In this document: one piece after another, positions 18,296 through 27,760 of the stretch
How the letters are laid out: each line of letters starts with the position of its first letter
How positions within the stretch are numbered: position 1 is the first letter of the stretch
Position numbers and translations under genes: made by a program
Assembly (NCBI RefSeq): GCF_039503195.1
Contig: NZ_JBCJKP010000001.1
Location: forward strand, 7,130,001-7,194,000
Reading direction: 5' to 3'
DNA from: Streptomyces mirabilis
GTDB lineage: Bacteria > Actinomycetota > Actinomycetes > Streptomycetales > Streptomycetaceae
DNA length: 64,000 bases
Notes under the pieces: generated by a model
Databases searched by the model: none
What the model saw: the letters and a program-made list of their open reading frames with translations, nothing else
Told to the model about the DNA's origin: nothing

Positions 18296-19530
18296 CGCAG
18301 GGCCGCGCGCCAGGGTTCGGGTACCGTCTCGCCGTACTCGACGTCGGTGGTTCCCACGAGGGCGGCCAGGTCGGCGAGTTGCCCGGTGACGGCCTTGCGC
18401 AGGGCCACCGTCGGTCTGACGTCGGGCTCCAGGTAGAGGCCTTCGACCAGCAGGGTGCCCCGGTTCCGGTCGCGACGGGGCGAGACACGGCCGACCAGGC
18501 GGTCCTCGTGCAGGATCGGCAGCAGGTAGTACCCGTACTCCCGTTTGGCCTTGGGCACGTACATCTCGTTGCGGAAGGCGAAGCCCCACAGGCGTTCGGT
18601 CAGGCGCCGGTCGCCCACGAGGTTGTCGAAGGGGGAGAGCAGCGCGGTGCGCCCGTGCCAGTCACCGGCGCGGATCGCCTCCAGCTCGGCCATGGCGTCG
18701 ACGTGCACGTACCACGTCTCGGTGGTCGAGGTCGCCCCCTCCACCCGTACGGGTAGGACGCGACCCTCCCTCGTGAGAGTACGCAACACCTCGGCCAGGC
18801 CGTCGTACTTGCCCCGCAGGAAGTACTGCTTGATGTCCAGGGGGCGGGCGACGCCGAGGGCGCGCAGCGTGTGCTCCACGGCCGTGGTCACCATCTCGCG
18901 CGCCGACACCGCGACCCGGTCGGCGCCGGGCGGCAGACAGGCGTCCGGGAGGCCCCACAACCGCCGGCCCGCCTCGCGCCCCGCGACCATGATCCGGCCC
19001 TGAAGCCACAGGAACGTCAGCATCCGCTCGACGTTGCGGCCGGCGGTCCAGCCGCTGGAGGGCCACTCCATGACCGAGCGGTCCTCGAAGGCGTCGGTGG
19101 GCAGCGGGGTGCCTTCGGCGAGCCGGGTGAGGATGTGCGCCAGGAGCCCTTCGTTGGCCTCCATCCAGACCTTGGTCAACGACAGGTTCTTCGGGGGATA
19201 GCCGTCCATCGACACCCGGTGGATCGGGTAGTCCTCGGTGAGCACCAGTGCCGCTGCGTGCGCCCAGTACTCGAACAGCCACCGCTCCTCCCACCACAAC
19301 GCGCCGAGATGCGAACCGGCTCCCGCCCCGAGGCGGCTCCACACCACGAGCTCATGACTCGGCGCCACGACGCTGATGGGGTCCAACTGCAGATAGCGCA
19401 ACGACCGCAGAACGGCCCGCAGCCCCTCCCCGTCGCCCGGCGGACGCACCCCGCCGAGCCACTGCCGCGACAGCGCCAGCCGACGCGCCTCCACCTGACT
19501 GATGGTCAACTTCTGCTGAGACGTGGGCAT
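18286..19530 (-). CDS. YcaQ-like winged-helix DNA glycosylase family protein
   Basis: 414 residues of the HTH_42/YcaQ (AlkX) family. Characterised members unhook DNA interstrand crosslinks, and a Streptomyces relative (AlkZ) protects against azinomycin. The N-terminal LTISQVEARRLALSRQWL and the QLDPI sequence match the family's Q-x-D signature (QLD), and PILHEDRLVGRVSPRRDR lies in the C-terminal domain. Start ATG 19530 (MPTSQQKLTISQ). Whether it acts on crosslinks or simple alkyl damage is unknown. It stands alone, converging on the MocR gene and followed on the same strand by PucR upstream. Confidence 0.85.
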   Translation of the reverse strand: MPTSQQKLTISQVEARRLALSRQWLGGVRPPGDGEGLRAVLRSLRYLQLDPISVVAPSHELVVWSRLGAGAGSHLGALWWEERWLFEYWAHAAALVLTEDYPIHRVSMDGYPPKNLSLTKVWMEANEGLLAHILTRLAEGTPLPTDAFEDRSVMEWPSSGWTAGRNVERMLTFLWLQGRIMVAGREAGRRLWGLPDACLPPGADRVAVSAREMVTTAVEHTLRALGVARPLDIKQYFLRGKYDGLAEVLRTLTREGRVLPVRVEGATSTTETWYVHVDAMAELEAIRAGDWHGRTALLSPFDNLVGDRRLTERLWGFAFRNEMYVPKAKREYGYYLLPILHEDRLVGRVSPRRDRNRGTLLVEGLYLEPDVRPTVALRKAVTGQLADLAALVGTTDVEYGETVPEPWRAALRRS

Positions 19531-19627
19531 TCCCGGGTCCCCCTACTCCCTGCGCAGCGCACCGTCGCCCGAGTCCGAGGCGAGCGTTTCGACGGCACAC
19601 CCTACGGCTGATCGCCGCGCGCGGGCA

Positions 19628-20917
19628 TCACAGCCGCGCCCCCTTCAACGCCATGTGCAGCAGCAGGCGGTCCTCGCCGTCGTCCAGGTCGAGGCCGGTC
19701 AGCTGCTCGACGCGGGACAGGCGGTAGTAGAGGGTCTGCCGGTGGATGCCCAACTCCGCAGCCGTACGCCCCGCCTGGCCCGCGCAGTCGAGGAACACCT
19801 CGGCGGTGCGGGCGAGTTCGCGGTGAGCGGGGGAGAGGAGGGTGCGGACGGCCGGGTCGTGGGCCGCCTCCGGGGGGAGGGCCGTGAGGAGGCGGAACGG
19901 GCCGATGGAGGCCCACTCGGCGACCGGACCGAGGCGGGGTTCCGCGAGGACCGCGCGGGCGGCGGCGGACGCCTCCTGCCAGGCCGCCCCCAGCTCGGCG
20001 AGGCCCACCCGGGCCCCGGCGACACCGGCGGCCACGGTCGTCCCGGCGCCCTTCGTCGTTCCGGAAGTCCCGGGAGTCGACGAAGGCCGGGGCGCCGCCG
20101 TTCCCTGCCCGCCCCCGCGCTCCCCGTCCGCCTCCCGTACGAAGCGTGTCGCCGCCGTGAGTGCCGGAGTCAGTACGTCCGCCGAGCGCAGCCGTACGAG
20201 CAGGGCCAGGCTCTGGCCGGTGGCTCCCCACGGCACCGTGCACAGCGCGGTCGCGCCCGGCACCGTACGGACCGAAGGGGCGTCGTCGGGGTCGGCGGAG
20301 GGCCAGGGGGCGACGCACACCACCGCGTGCAGGCCGTCGCCGCGCGGGCCTAGGGCGGTGCGCAGCTCGGCCACCGCCATGTCCCGCTGCCAGCCGCGCT
20401 CGGCGGTGAGGACCGCCCGCAGCTCGCGGGTGAGGTCCGCGCCCGCCTGTGCCTCGTCCGCGAGCAGGTCGCCGATGCGGGCGGCGACCTCCATCGCCGC
20501 GGAGAGCTGTGCCTCGGACGGGCCGGGGTCGTCCTCCAGCAGCCAGACATAGCCGAGGACGACACCCCGATGGCGTACCGGCAGACAGATCCGGCCCCGG
20601 TACACGCCCGCTTCCGGGGTGGGCGGGATGTGCACGGGGGCCGTCGCGCGTGTGATGCCGAAGCCCTCGAACCAGGTACGGACCGTCGCCGTGGAGCGAC
20701 GGGTGAGGATCGAGCGGGTCCGTACGGGGTCCAGGGCCGACGGGTCGAGCTCGCCCTCGCTGTCGTAGGCGCCGAAGGCGATCAGCTCGAAGTCCCGGTT
20801 CTCCAGCGTCGCGGGCACGCCGAGGAGCGCCGAGATCTCGTCGACCAGCTCCTGATAGCCGCCGTGATCGACACGGTGCTCCCGGTGCTCTCTGTGCTCC
20901 CTGTGTTCGTCGCTCAC
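19628..20917 (-). CDS. PucR/CdaR-family regulator, probable proline-catabolism activator
   Basis: 429 residues from GTG 20917, which has GGGAG a few bases upstream; a TTG at 20935 is the alternative. The N-terminal sensory part carries a His-Arg-Glu repeat, and the C-terminal PucR helix-turn-helix is clear ([21 protein letters not shown]). It is divergent from putB-pruA with about 180 bases between starts. PucR proteins next to proline dehydrogenase in actinobacteria regulate it in response to proline, so that is the likely role here. Confidence 0.88.
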   Translation of the reverse strand: MSDEHREHREHREHRVDHGGYQELVDEISALLGVPATLENRDFELIAFGAYDSEGELDPSALDPVRTRSILTRRSTATVRTWFEGFGITRATAPVHIPPTPEAGVYRGRICLPVRHRGVVLGYVWLLEDDPGPSEAQLSAAMEVAARIGDLLADEAQAGADLTRELRAVLTAERGWQRDMAVAELRTALGPRGDGLHAVVCVAPWPSADPDDAPSVRTVPGATALCTVPWGATGQSLALLVRLRSADVLTPALTAATRFVREADGERGGGQGTAAPRPSSTPGTSGTTKGAGTTVAAGVAGARVGLAELGAAWQEASAAARAVLAEPRLGPVAEWASIGPFRLLTALPPEAAHDPAVRTLLSPAHRELARTAEVFLDCAGQAGRTAAELGIHRQTLYYRLSRVEQLTGLDLDDGEDRLLLHMALKGARL

Positions 20918-21098
20918 CCGGGCATTCTCCCGCAATTCCGCAGCCCTTCATACATCTGTCTGAGATCCAGGGCACGGATGCGTGACAGCTGTCGATGGCT
21001 CAGGATCGGAGGGATCCTTAGGTTTCACGGTGGTTCTCCGTGCCGTACCCGAATGGTCGGGATACGGCCTTCTGCTCGCCTTGTTGTGGAGGTGCCCC

Positions 21099-22025
21099 GT
21101 GCTGGGTCCCGTGATTCTCGCCGCGTCGCGCAGCGACCGGATGCGCCGCTTCGTGTCGGCGGCCCCCGGCACCAAGCAGGTGGTCGCCCGCTTCATCGCC
21201 GGTGAGAGCGTCGACCAGGTCGTTCCGGTCGTCCAGGACGCCGTCGCCAAGGGTCTGGAAGTCACCCTCGACGTCGTCGGCGAGGACATCACCACCCGCG
21301 AGCAGGCCTTCGCCGCCCGGGACGCGTACCTGGAGCTCATCGAGCACCTGAAGGAGCTGGACCTCGGCACCAAGGCCGAGATGTCGATCAAGCTGTCGAT
21401 GTTCGGACAGGCGCTGGAGGGCGGCCACGAGCTGGCCCTCGCCAATGTGCGCCCCGTCGTCGAGGCCGCCGCCGCCATCGGCACCACCGTCACCCTGGAC
21501 GCCGAGGACCACACCACCCTCGACTCGATGTTCGCCATCCACGAGGAGCTGCGGAAGGACTTCCCCCGGACCGGCTGCGTCATCCAGGCCTACCTGTACC
21601 GCACCGAGGCCGACGCCCGCCGCCTCGCCGCGAGCGGCAGCCGCGTCCGCCTGGTGAAGGGGGCCTACAAGGAGCCCGCCGAGGTCGCGTACCAGGACAA
21701 GGCCGAGACCGACAAGGCGTACGTCCGCGTCCTGCGCGTCCTGATGGAGGGCGAGGGGTACCCGATGATCGGGTCCCACGACCCGCGCCTCATCTCCATC
21801 GCCCAGGAGCTGGCGCGCAAGGCCGGGCGCAAGCTGGACGAGTACGAGTTCCAGATGCTGTACGGCATCCGGAGCGAGGAGCACCTGCGGCTCGCCGCCG
21901 AGGGCCACCGCATGCGGGTGTACACCGCGTACGGCACCGACTGGTACGGCTACTTCATGCGCCGCCTGGCCGAGAAGCCGGCCAACCTCCTCTTCTTCGC
22001 ACGCTCGATTCTGACCAAGGGCTGA
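21099..22025 (+). CDS. putB: Proline dehydrogenase (monofunctional)
   Basis: 308 residues, a flavoprotein oxidising L-proline to delta-1-pyrroline-5-carboxylate. Typical TIM-barrel motifs are VTLDVVGEDI, VTLDAEDHTTLD, RLVKGAYKEP and YGTDWYGYFMRRLAEKPANL. GTG 21099 (MLGPVILAASRSDRMRRF) has GGAGG at 21088-21092 and gives the standard length. The frame is open further upstream without homology. The gene is followed after 49 bases by pruA, which uses its product. Confidence 0.95.
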   Translation: MLGPVILAASRSDRMRRFVSAAPGTKQVVARFIAGESVDQVVPVVQDAVAKGLEVTLDVVGEDITTREQAFAARDAYLELIEHLKELDLGTKAEMSIKLSMFGQALEGGHELALANVRPVVEAAAAIGTTVTLDAEDHTTLDSMFAIHEELRKDFPRTGCVIQAYLYRTEADARRLAASGSRVRLVKGAYKEPAEVAYQDKAETDKAYVRVLRVLMEGEGYPMIGSHDPRLISIAQELARKAGRKLDEYEFQMLYGIRSEEHLRLAAEGHRMRVYTAYGTDWYGYFMRRLAEKPANLLFFARSILTKG

Positions 22026-22074
22026 TCCACGGGCCGAGCCCGAACCACCCGCTCATAAAGGAGTTACGGAAACC

Positions 22075-23706
22075 ATGGACGCTGTGACCCAGGTCCCCAC
22101 CCCCGTCAACGAGCCGGTGCACGGCTACGCCCCCGGTTCGCCCGAGCGCGCCCGCCTGGAGGCCAAGCTCAAGGAGCTGGCGGAGAACCCGATCGAGCTG
22201 CCGATGACCATCGGCGGCGAGAAGCGGCTCGGCGGCGGTGAGCGCTTCGAGGTCGTGCAGCCGCACAACCACAAGGCCGTCATCGGCACCGGCGCGCACG
22301 CCACCCAGCAGGACGCGCAGGACGCCATCGACGCGGCCCTCGCCGCCGCGCCCGCCTGGCGCGCGATGTCCTTCGACGACCGCGCCGCGATCATCCTGCG
22401 CGCCGCCGAGCTGCTGGCCGGCCCCTGGCGCGAGACGCTGGCCGCCTCCACCATGCTCGGCCAGTCGAAGACCGCCCAGCAGGCCGAGATCGACTGCCCC
22501 TGCGAGCTCGTCGACTTCTGGCGCTTCAACGTCGCCTACGCGCGCCAGATCCTCGCCGAGCAGCCCCCGGCCAACTCGCCGGGCGTCTGGAACCGCCTCG
22601 ACCACCGCCCGCTCGAAGGCTTCGTCTACGCGATCACGCCGTTCAACTTCTCGGCGATCGCGGGCAACCTGCCGACCGCGCCCGCGCTGATGGGCAACGT
22701 CGTGGTCTGGAAGCCGTCCCCGACGCAGACCCACGCCGCCGTGCTGCTCATGCGGCTCCTGGAGGAGGCCGGTCTCCCCAAGGGCGTCATCAACCTCGTC
22801 ACCGGAGACGGCATCGAGGTCTCCAAGGTCGCCCTGGAGCACCGCGACCTCGCGGGCATCCACTTCACCGGGTCGACCAAGACCTTCCAGTACCTGTGGA
22901 AGACGGTCGGCAACAACATCGAGAAGTACCGCTCGTACCCGCGTCTGGTCGGCGAGACCGGCGGCAAGGACTTCCTGGTCGCGCACCCCAGCGCCGACCG
23001 CGCGGTTCTGAAGACCGCCCTGACCCGTGGTGCCTTCGAGTACCAGGGCCAGAAGTGCTCGGCCACCTCCCGCGCGTACATCCCGGCGTCCATCTGGAAC
23101 TCCGGGTTCAAGGAGGAGTTCGCGGCCGAGGTCGACTACCTGACCATGGGCGACGTGACCGACCTCGCGAACTTCGTCGGCGCGGTCATCGACGAGCGCG
23201 CGTTCGCCAAGAACAAGGCGGCGATCGACCGGGCGAAGACCGACCCGGCCTGCACGATCGTCGCGGGCGGTTCGTACGACGACTCGGTCGGCTATTTCGT
23301 GCGCCCGACCGTCGTGGAGTGCTCGGACCCGGAGAACGAGGTCTTCAAGACGGAGTACTTCGGCCCGTTCCTCGCCGTGCACGTCTACGAGGACGAGAAC
23401 TACGACGAGATGCTGACCCAGATGGAGTCGGCGTCCGACTACGCGCTGACCGGCTCGGTCGTCTCGGGCGACCGTGCGGCCGCCGCGTACACGATGGAGA
23501 AGCTCCGCTACGCCGCGGGCAACTTCTACATCAACGACAAGTCGACCGGCGCCGTCGTCGGCCAGCAGCCCTTCGGCGGCGGCCGTTCCTCCGGCACCAA
23601 CGACAAGGCGGGCGCGCCGCAGAACCTGATGCGCTGGACGCTGACCCGCGCCATCAAGGAGACCCTGGTCCCGCCGACCGACTACACGTACCCGCACATG
23701 GGCTGA
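22075..23706 (+). CDS. pruA: L-glutamate gamma-semialdehyde (P5C) dehydrogenase
   Basis: 543 residues, an aldehyde dehydrogenase turning P5C/glutamate semialdehyde into glutamate with NAD+. The catalytic Cys is in EYQGQKCSATSR, the active Glu in LVGETGGKD, and the cofactor region is FTGSTKTFQ. AAAGGAG precedes ATG 22075. It forms an operon with putB and lets proline serve as carbon and nitrogen source. The length and motifs are typical of the monofunctional enzyme (also called RocA). Confidence 0.96.
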   Translation: MDAVTQVPTPVNEPVHGYAPGSPERARLEAKLKELAENPIELPMTIGGEKRLGGGERFEVVQPHNHKAVIGTGAHATQQDAQDAIDAALAAAPAWRAMSFDDRAAIILRAAELLAGPWRETLAASTMLGQSKTAQQAEIDCPCELVDFWRFNVAYARQILAEQPPANSPGVWNRLDHRPLEGFVYAITPFNFSAIAGNLPTAPALMGNVVVWKPSPTQTHAAVLLMRLLEEAGLPKGVINLVTGDGIEVSKVALEHRDLAGIHFTGSTKTFQYLWKTVGNNIEKYRSYPRLVGETGGKDFLVAHPSADRAVLKTALTRGAFEYQGQKCSATSRAYIPASIWNSGFKEEFAAEVDYLTMGDVTDLANFVGAVIDERAFAKNKAAIDRAKTDPACTIVAGGSYDDSVGYFVRPTVVECSDPENEVFKTEYFGPFLAVHVYEDENYDEMLTQMESASDYALTGSVVSGDRAAAAYTMEKLRYAAGNFYINDKSTGAVVGQQPFGGGRSSGTNDKAGAPQNLMRWTLTRAIKETLVPPTDYTYPHMG

Positions 23707-23816
23707 TCAGCCCTTCCGAACCCGGGCCGGGAAGCCCGACCTCCGGGCAGGCTTCCCGGCCCGTCTCCATGTCCGGCCCGTCTCCGTCTCCGGGCGTCCG
23801 CGGGCAGAATCTCCCC

Positions 23817-24330
23817 ATGGCCCGGACGCGGAGTGAGACGGTCGAGACCGGCGACGGAGTGCGTCTGTGGGCGGAGCGGTCGGGTGAAGGCCCCCCGCTC
23901 GTGCTGTGCCACGGCGGCCCCGGCCTGGGGGACATGTTCGAGGACGTGGCCGGAGCACTGACGGACCGGTCTCCCCGAACGCATGGCCCGCTGGCAGGAG
24001 TTGACGGACCGTCCGGTTTGCTCCGAGACCGCGGAACGGGAGCGTGCGGTGCTGCAGTGGTCCGCCGAGTTCGTGGACCGCGAGCGGGACCCGGGGCACC
24101 CCGGAGCTGTACGCCGCCTGCCAAGAACGCGACCTGCCCGTGGTCGTCGTCGACGGAGCGCTCGACATCCGGCCGCGCTCGGCGGTCGACTCACTGGAGA
24201 GGGTGCTGCCCCGGGTGCGCCGGGTGCCTTCCGGAGACCGGGCACCTGCCGTGGGCCGAGGATCCGAGGGGCTTTCGGGAGACGGTGACGGCGGCCCTGC
24301 GGTGGGCCGCCGTCCCCGCCGCGGCGGAGG
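23817..24330 (+). pseudogene. Decayed alpha/beta hydrolase (proline iminopeptidase-like)
   Basis: The start (MARTRSETVETGDGVRLWAE, then LVLCHGGPGLGDM with an oxyanion-type HGGPG) is a normal alpha/beta hydrolase N-terminus. After GALTDRS the nucleophile-elbow region is missing. Downstream pieces lie in three different frames: MARWQELTDRPVCSETAERE, TPELYAACQERDLPVVVVDG, and finally ETGHLPWAEDPRGFRETV with the catalytic His. One internal deletion plus at least two frameshifts mean no functional enzyme is made. Confidence 0.8.
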
Positions 24331-24335
24331 TGGCG

Positions 24336-24542
24336 TTACCCGGCGAACTCCGTCCGCTCCCACCACTCGTACACCGGCAGCCTGCCCTCCGGCGTGTCCG
24401 CCTGCCGCGGGGTCGCCCTGAAGTGTTCGTATCCACCGCGCAGCTCGATCTTCACGTCCGTTCCAGGAGGCGGGACCGGGACGATCCGCTCGGGCAGATC
24501 GTCCGGGCCGCCCTCGAGCAGTGCTTTGGTCGTGTCGCTCAT
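24336..24542 (-). CDS. Small protein, DUF5988-like
   Basis: 68 residues, MSDTTKALLEGGPDDLPERI, then a region ending YEWWERTEFAG. The pattern of an early LxGGP, a middle YEHF and a terminal YEW-R resembles the small DUF5988 proteins common in Streptomyces, usually next to secondary-metabolism or regulatory genes. The function is unknown. It runs opposite to the decayed hydrolase and ends six bases beyond it. GC bias at third positions supports coding. Confidence 0.7.
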   Translation of the reverse strand: MSDTTKALLEGGPDDLPERIVPVPPPGTDVKIELRGGYEHFRATPRQADTPEGRLPVYEWWERTEFAG

Positions 24543-24698
24543 GACGTCACCGTTCCCCCTGCCGGAGCCCGATGTCGCATGCCGCGCGGAGGATCAGTCG
24601 TGTGGGCGAGCCGCTGCTCGGCCGTCGGCGGTCGCCGTGCACGAACGGCTCCCCCGACCCCGTTCGGGACCGGGGGAGCCACGGGTCGCTCAGGTGGG

Positions 24699-26632
24699 TC
24701 AGTTCTCGCAGGTCGTACGGCCTTCGCGCGCGCGACAGGCGAGCGCCGCGAAGCCGCCGTCCGCCACCACCGGTACGGTCAGCGTGCCGCCGCCCCGGAC
24801 GACGTGCGTCTCGCGCACCAGGCCCGACGGACCGTCCGTCAGGGTCTCCACCAGCCAGCGGCCCGCGCTCAGCCGCAGCGGTACGTCGACCGTGCGGGCC
24901 GCGCCCGTGAACGTGCCGCCGATGAACCACCGGCCGTCGGCGGCGCGCCGGGCGAGGACCGCCGAGCGGCCCGGATCGCCGGTCAGCAGCCGGGTCTCCT
25001 CCCAGCGGGCGGGAAGCTGCTCCAGATAGCGGCGGGCCTCGGGCCGCGCGTCGTACGACTCCGGGGTGCCGGAGAGGTTCTGGATCCCGGACTCGTACAG
25101 GACGCTCAGGCCCAGCTCACCCGCGTCCGAGGCGACGTTCGGGCGGTACGGGCGGTGGAAGGCGCCCGGGGTGAAGTCCATGGAGCCGATGACATTGCGA
25201 GTGAAGGGGAGCGAGGCCAGCTGCTCCGCGGTGTTGTTGCGCTTCTCCTCGCCGCCGACACCCTCCATCGACATGACCTGCGGCCAGGTGCGCTGGATGC
25301 CCTTGGGGATCGTCGAGCCGTGGAAGTTCACCATGAGGTGGTGGCGGGCCGTGGACTCCAGCACGTCGTCGTACCAGCGCATCCGCTCCTGGGACTCCGA
25401 GTCCATGAAGTCGATCTTCACGCCCTTGACGCCCCAACCCGCGAGCGTGGAAAGCCACTTCTCGCGCTCGACGGGATCGGTCAGCAGGCTGTAGTGCAGC
25501 CAGACGTGGATGCCCACGCCCTTGGCCGCCGCGTAGCGCACCAGCTCCGGCATCCAGCTGTCCGTCTGCCACCGGGGATCGATCACCTCCCAGTCGCCGG
25601 TCTTGTAGTACCAGCCCGCGTCCACCACTTCGTACGGCCAACCGCGCTCGGCCGCGTAGTCCACGTACTTCTCCTGCGCGGTCAGGCTCTGTCCCGCCTC
25701 CTTGCCGCCCGCCAGCCAGGTCCACAGCGCCGGGCCCGGCTTGATCCAGGAGGTGTCGCGGACCCGGGACGCCGGGGCGAGGTCGTCGGTGAACGTCGAC
25801 TCGGTGACGGTGACGAGATCACCGGTGACGATCGCGCGCCAGGGGGTGGTGAGCGGGCCGGTCGTCAGGATCGGCTCGTCGTTCCAGAGACTCAGTCCGT
25901 ACGTCGACGAGTCCGCGGTGTGCGTCAGATGGGCCCCCGCGTAGGTGCCGTTGACGTCCGACTCGGCGATCAGGGCGTAGTCGCCGTCGGCGGCGGCGCC
26001 GTTGCCCCCGTCCGTCCTGAACAGGCCCTGCATCATGTATGCGCCCGCCGGCGCCGCCGCCGCGGACTCGTAGCGGGTGAAGCGGAGCTCGTTGTCGGCG
26101 CGGTAGCCGCCGAGGAGGGCGTTCGCGCCGGTGGGGAGGGTGAAGGCGGAGGCCTCGCGCAGTACGTTGCCGTGGTTGTGCGGCATGACGTAGCGGTAGG
26201 CGACGCCGTCGCGGGCGACTCGTGTCACCAGGTCGAGCCGGGCTCCGTCGGCGGTGCGGAAGCGAAAGCGGGCCTCGGTCATGCGGGCGACGCGCTCGCG
26301 GGACTTGCCGGTCGGGCTCGTGTAGCGCTCGGTGATCGTGCGTTCGGAGCGTCCGGTGAGGGTCAACCCCCGGGAGAAGTCGGTCTGTTCGGTGACCAGG
26401 CCGAGGGGGAGGGCTCCAGGACCGTTCTGCCCTCGCGTCTGACGGCGAGCGTGGGACGTCCGTCGGACCGATCGAGCGCGACGACCGCCGTCGGGGAGCC
26501 GTGCGGCCCCTTCACCTCCCAGGCGGCCCGCGCCGTCCCTTCGGCGCGGGCGGGGAGCGCCGCCACCGCCGTGGCGAGCAGGGTGGAGCAGAGCGTCAAC
26601 ACGATGGTGCGGGCGCGTAACTGGACCGACAT
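24699..26632 (-). pseudogene. Secreted glycoside hydrolase family 97 enzyme, frameshifted near the N-terminus
   Basis: From ATG 26632 (AAGGAGGG upstream) runs a signal peptide (VQLRARTIVLTLCSTLLATA) and the first GH97 strand to REGRTVLEPS. The rest (PLGLVTEQTDFSRGLTLTGR to the end at 24699) is in another frame. One extra G in the + strand G5 run at 26405-26409 would restore a protein of about 645 residues. The body is a clear GH97: VDAGWYYKTGDWE, GVKIDFMDSESQERM, VNFHGSTIPKGIQRTWP and EGVGGEEK. Family members are exo-acting alpha-glucosidases or alpha-galactosidases outside the cell. The gene is either recently inactivated or carries a homopolymer error. Confidence 0.88.
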
Positions 26633-26666
26633 CAGGAACCCTCCTTCTCGCAGTCATCACCTGTAG

Positions 26667-26677
26667 TCATCCGATGA
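26667..26677. promoter_or_regulatory. Short palindrome upstream of GH97
   Basis: TCATC, one C, then GATGA lies about 35 bases upstream of the GH97 start, in the only AT-richer stretch between GH97 and the LysR gene. It is a possible operator; no regulator can be named. Confidence 0.3.
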
Positions 26678-26737
26678 TTGTGAGAGTGAAGGTGCGCAAT
26701 GGGCCTGTCAAGGCGTCTGACCGCATCAGAGGTAGGA

Positions 26738-27694
26738 TCAATTTTCGATGTCGCGCCTGACCTCCTCCGCCACCCGCGTCAGCGCCCCGCGCAGCCACCG
26801 GTGCGCCGGATCCGTGTCCAGCCGTACGTGCCAGGCCTGGCCCGACGAGAACCCCGGCAGGTCCAGCGGAATCTCCAGCACCGCCAGCGGCATCCAGCGT
26901 GCCGCCTCCCTCGCGACCTCCGCCGGGACGAGCGCCAGGGCGTCGGTGCGCAGGACGAAGAAGCAGGCCGCGCCGAAGGTGGGGGCCGTCGCCAGGACGT
27001 CGCGGCGCAGGCCGAGCCCGGCGAGGTGTTCGTCCACCACGCTGTGCGCCCGGCCGCGCCGCGTCACCGTGATGTGCGGCAGCGCGGCGAACCGCTCCGG
27101 CGTCAGCGGCTCGCCCGCGAACTCCGCGCCGGCCCGCGCCACCGCCACCATCCGGTGTTCCCGCAGCGTCGAGGCGCGCACGTCGTGTGGCAGCGGGTCC
27201 GGCAACTCGCCCACGTCCAGGTCGACATGGGTGCGCAGATCCGCCGGGTCCTCCTCGCCCTCGGGCAGCAGTCGCAGCCGTACGCCGGGTGCCTCCCGGG
27301 CCACCAGTTCCAGCAGCGGGGCGCCGAGGGACAGGGCGACCCCGTCGTTGGCACGGATTCTGAACTCCCTTCGCAGGGAGGAGAGTTCGATGTCGGTCGG
27401 CGGTCGCAGCGCCGCCACCGCGCCCGCCAGCGCGGCCTGCACCCGAGGCTGCATCTCCCGCGCGCGGGGTGTCAGGGTCAACCCCCGCCCCGACGGGACG
27501 AGGAGCGGGTCGCCGACCACCCGGCGCAGCCGGCCCAGAGTGCGGCTCATCGCCGAGGGGGAGACGTTCAGTTCGGCCGCCGCACCCGCCACGCTTCCCG
27601 CGCGCAGCAGGGCGTCGAGGGCGGGCAGGAGGTTCATGTCGGGGAGGGGAGCGGTCAGCCCGGACCCGGACGACGCATGCGCTGAATGCTGCAT
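26738..27694 (-). CDS. LysR-family transcriptional regulator
   Basis: 318 residues from ATG 27694; an internal ATG at 27637 (MNLLPALDALL) is closer to the usual LysR start and neither has a strong ribosome-binding site. The winged helix is clear (AGSVAGAAAELNVSPSAMSR, TLGRLRRVVGDPLLVPSGRG), followed by the periplasmic-binding-like effector domain. The divergent MFS gene starts 66 bases away from ATG 27694 and is the likely target. Confidence 0.9.
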   Translation of the reverse strand: MQHSAHASSGSGLTAPLPDMNLLPALDALLRAGSVAGAAAELNVSPSAMSRTLGRLRRVVGDPLLVPSGRGLTLTPRAREMQPRVQAALAGAVAALRPPTDIELSSLRREFRIRANDGVALSLGAPLLELVAREAPGVRLRLLPEGEEDPADLRTHVDLDVGELPDPLPHDVRASTLREHRMVAVARAGAEFAGEPLTPERFAALPHITVTRRGRAHSVVDEHLAGLGLRRDVLATAPTFGAACFFVLRTDALALVPAEVAREAARWMPLAVLEIPLDLPGFSSGQAWHVRLDTDPAHRWLRGALTRVAEEVRRDIEN

Positions 27695-27737
27695 GGGACG
27701 CAAGGCTACGTGAAGCAATCGGACCTTGTGTGCAGCA
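27687..27737. promoter_or_regulatory. Inverted heptamers in the LysR-MFS gap
   Basis: TGCTGCA (27687-27693) and TGCAGCA (27731-27737) are exact inverted copies 37 bases apart between the divergent starts. LysR proteins often bind paired sites at such spacing. This is an inference from position only. Confidence 0.35.
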
Positions 27738-27760
27738 ATGGGCGCCCCGAACCTGGACCC

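Noticed and set aside
22896..26666. A 1256-codon plus-strand frame from pruA through the GH97 gene
   Set aside because: It runs out of frame with pruA and antisense to GH97. Only the short stretch at 23817-23970 shows hydrolase homology, and that is described as a pseudogene.
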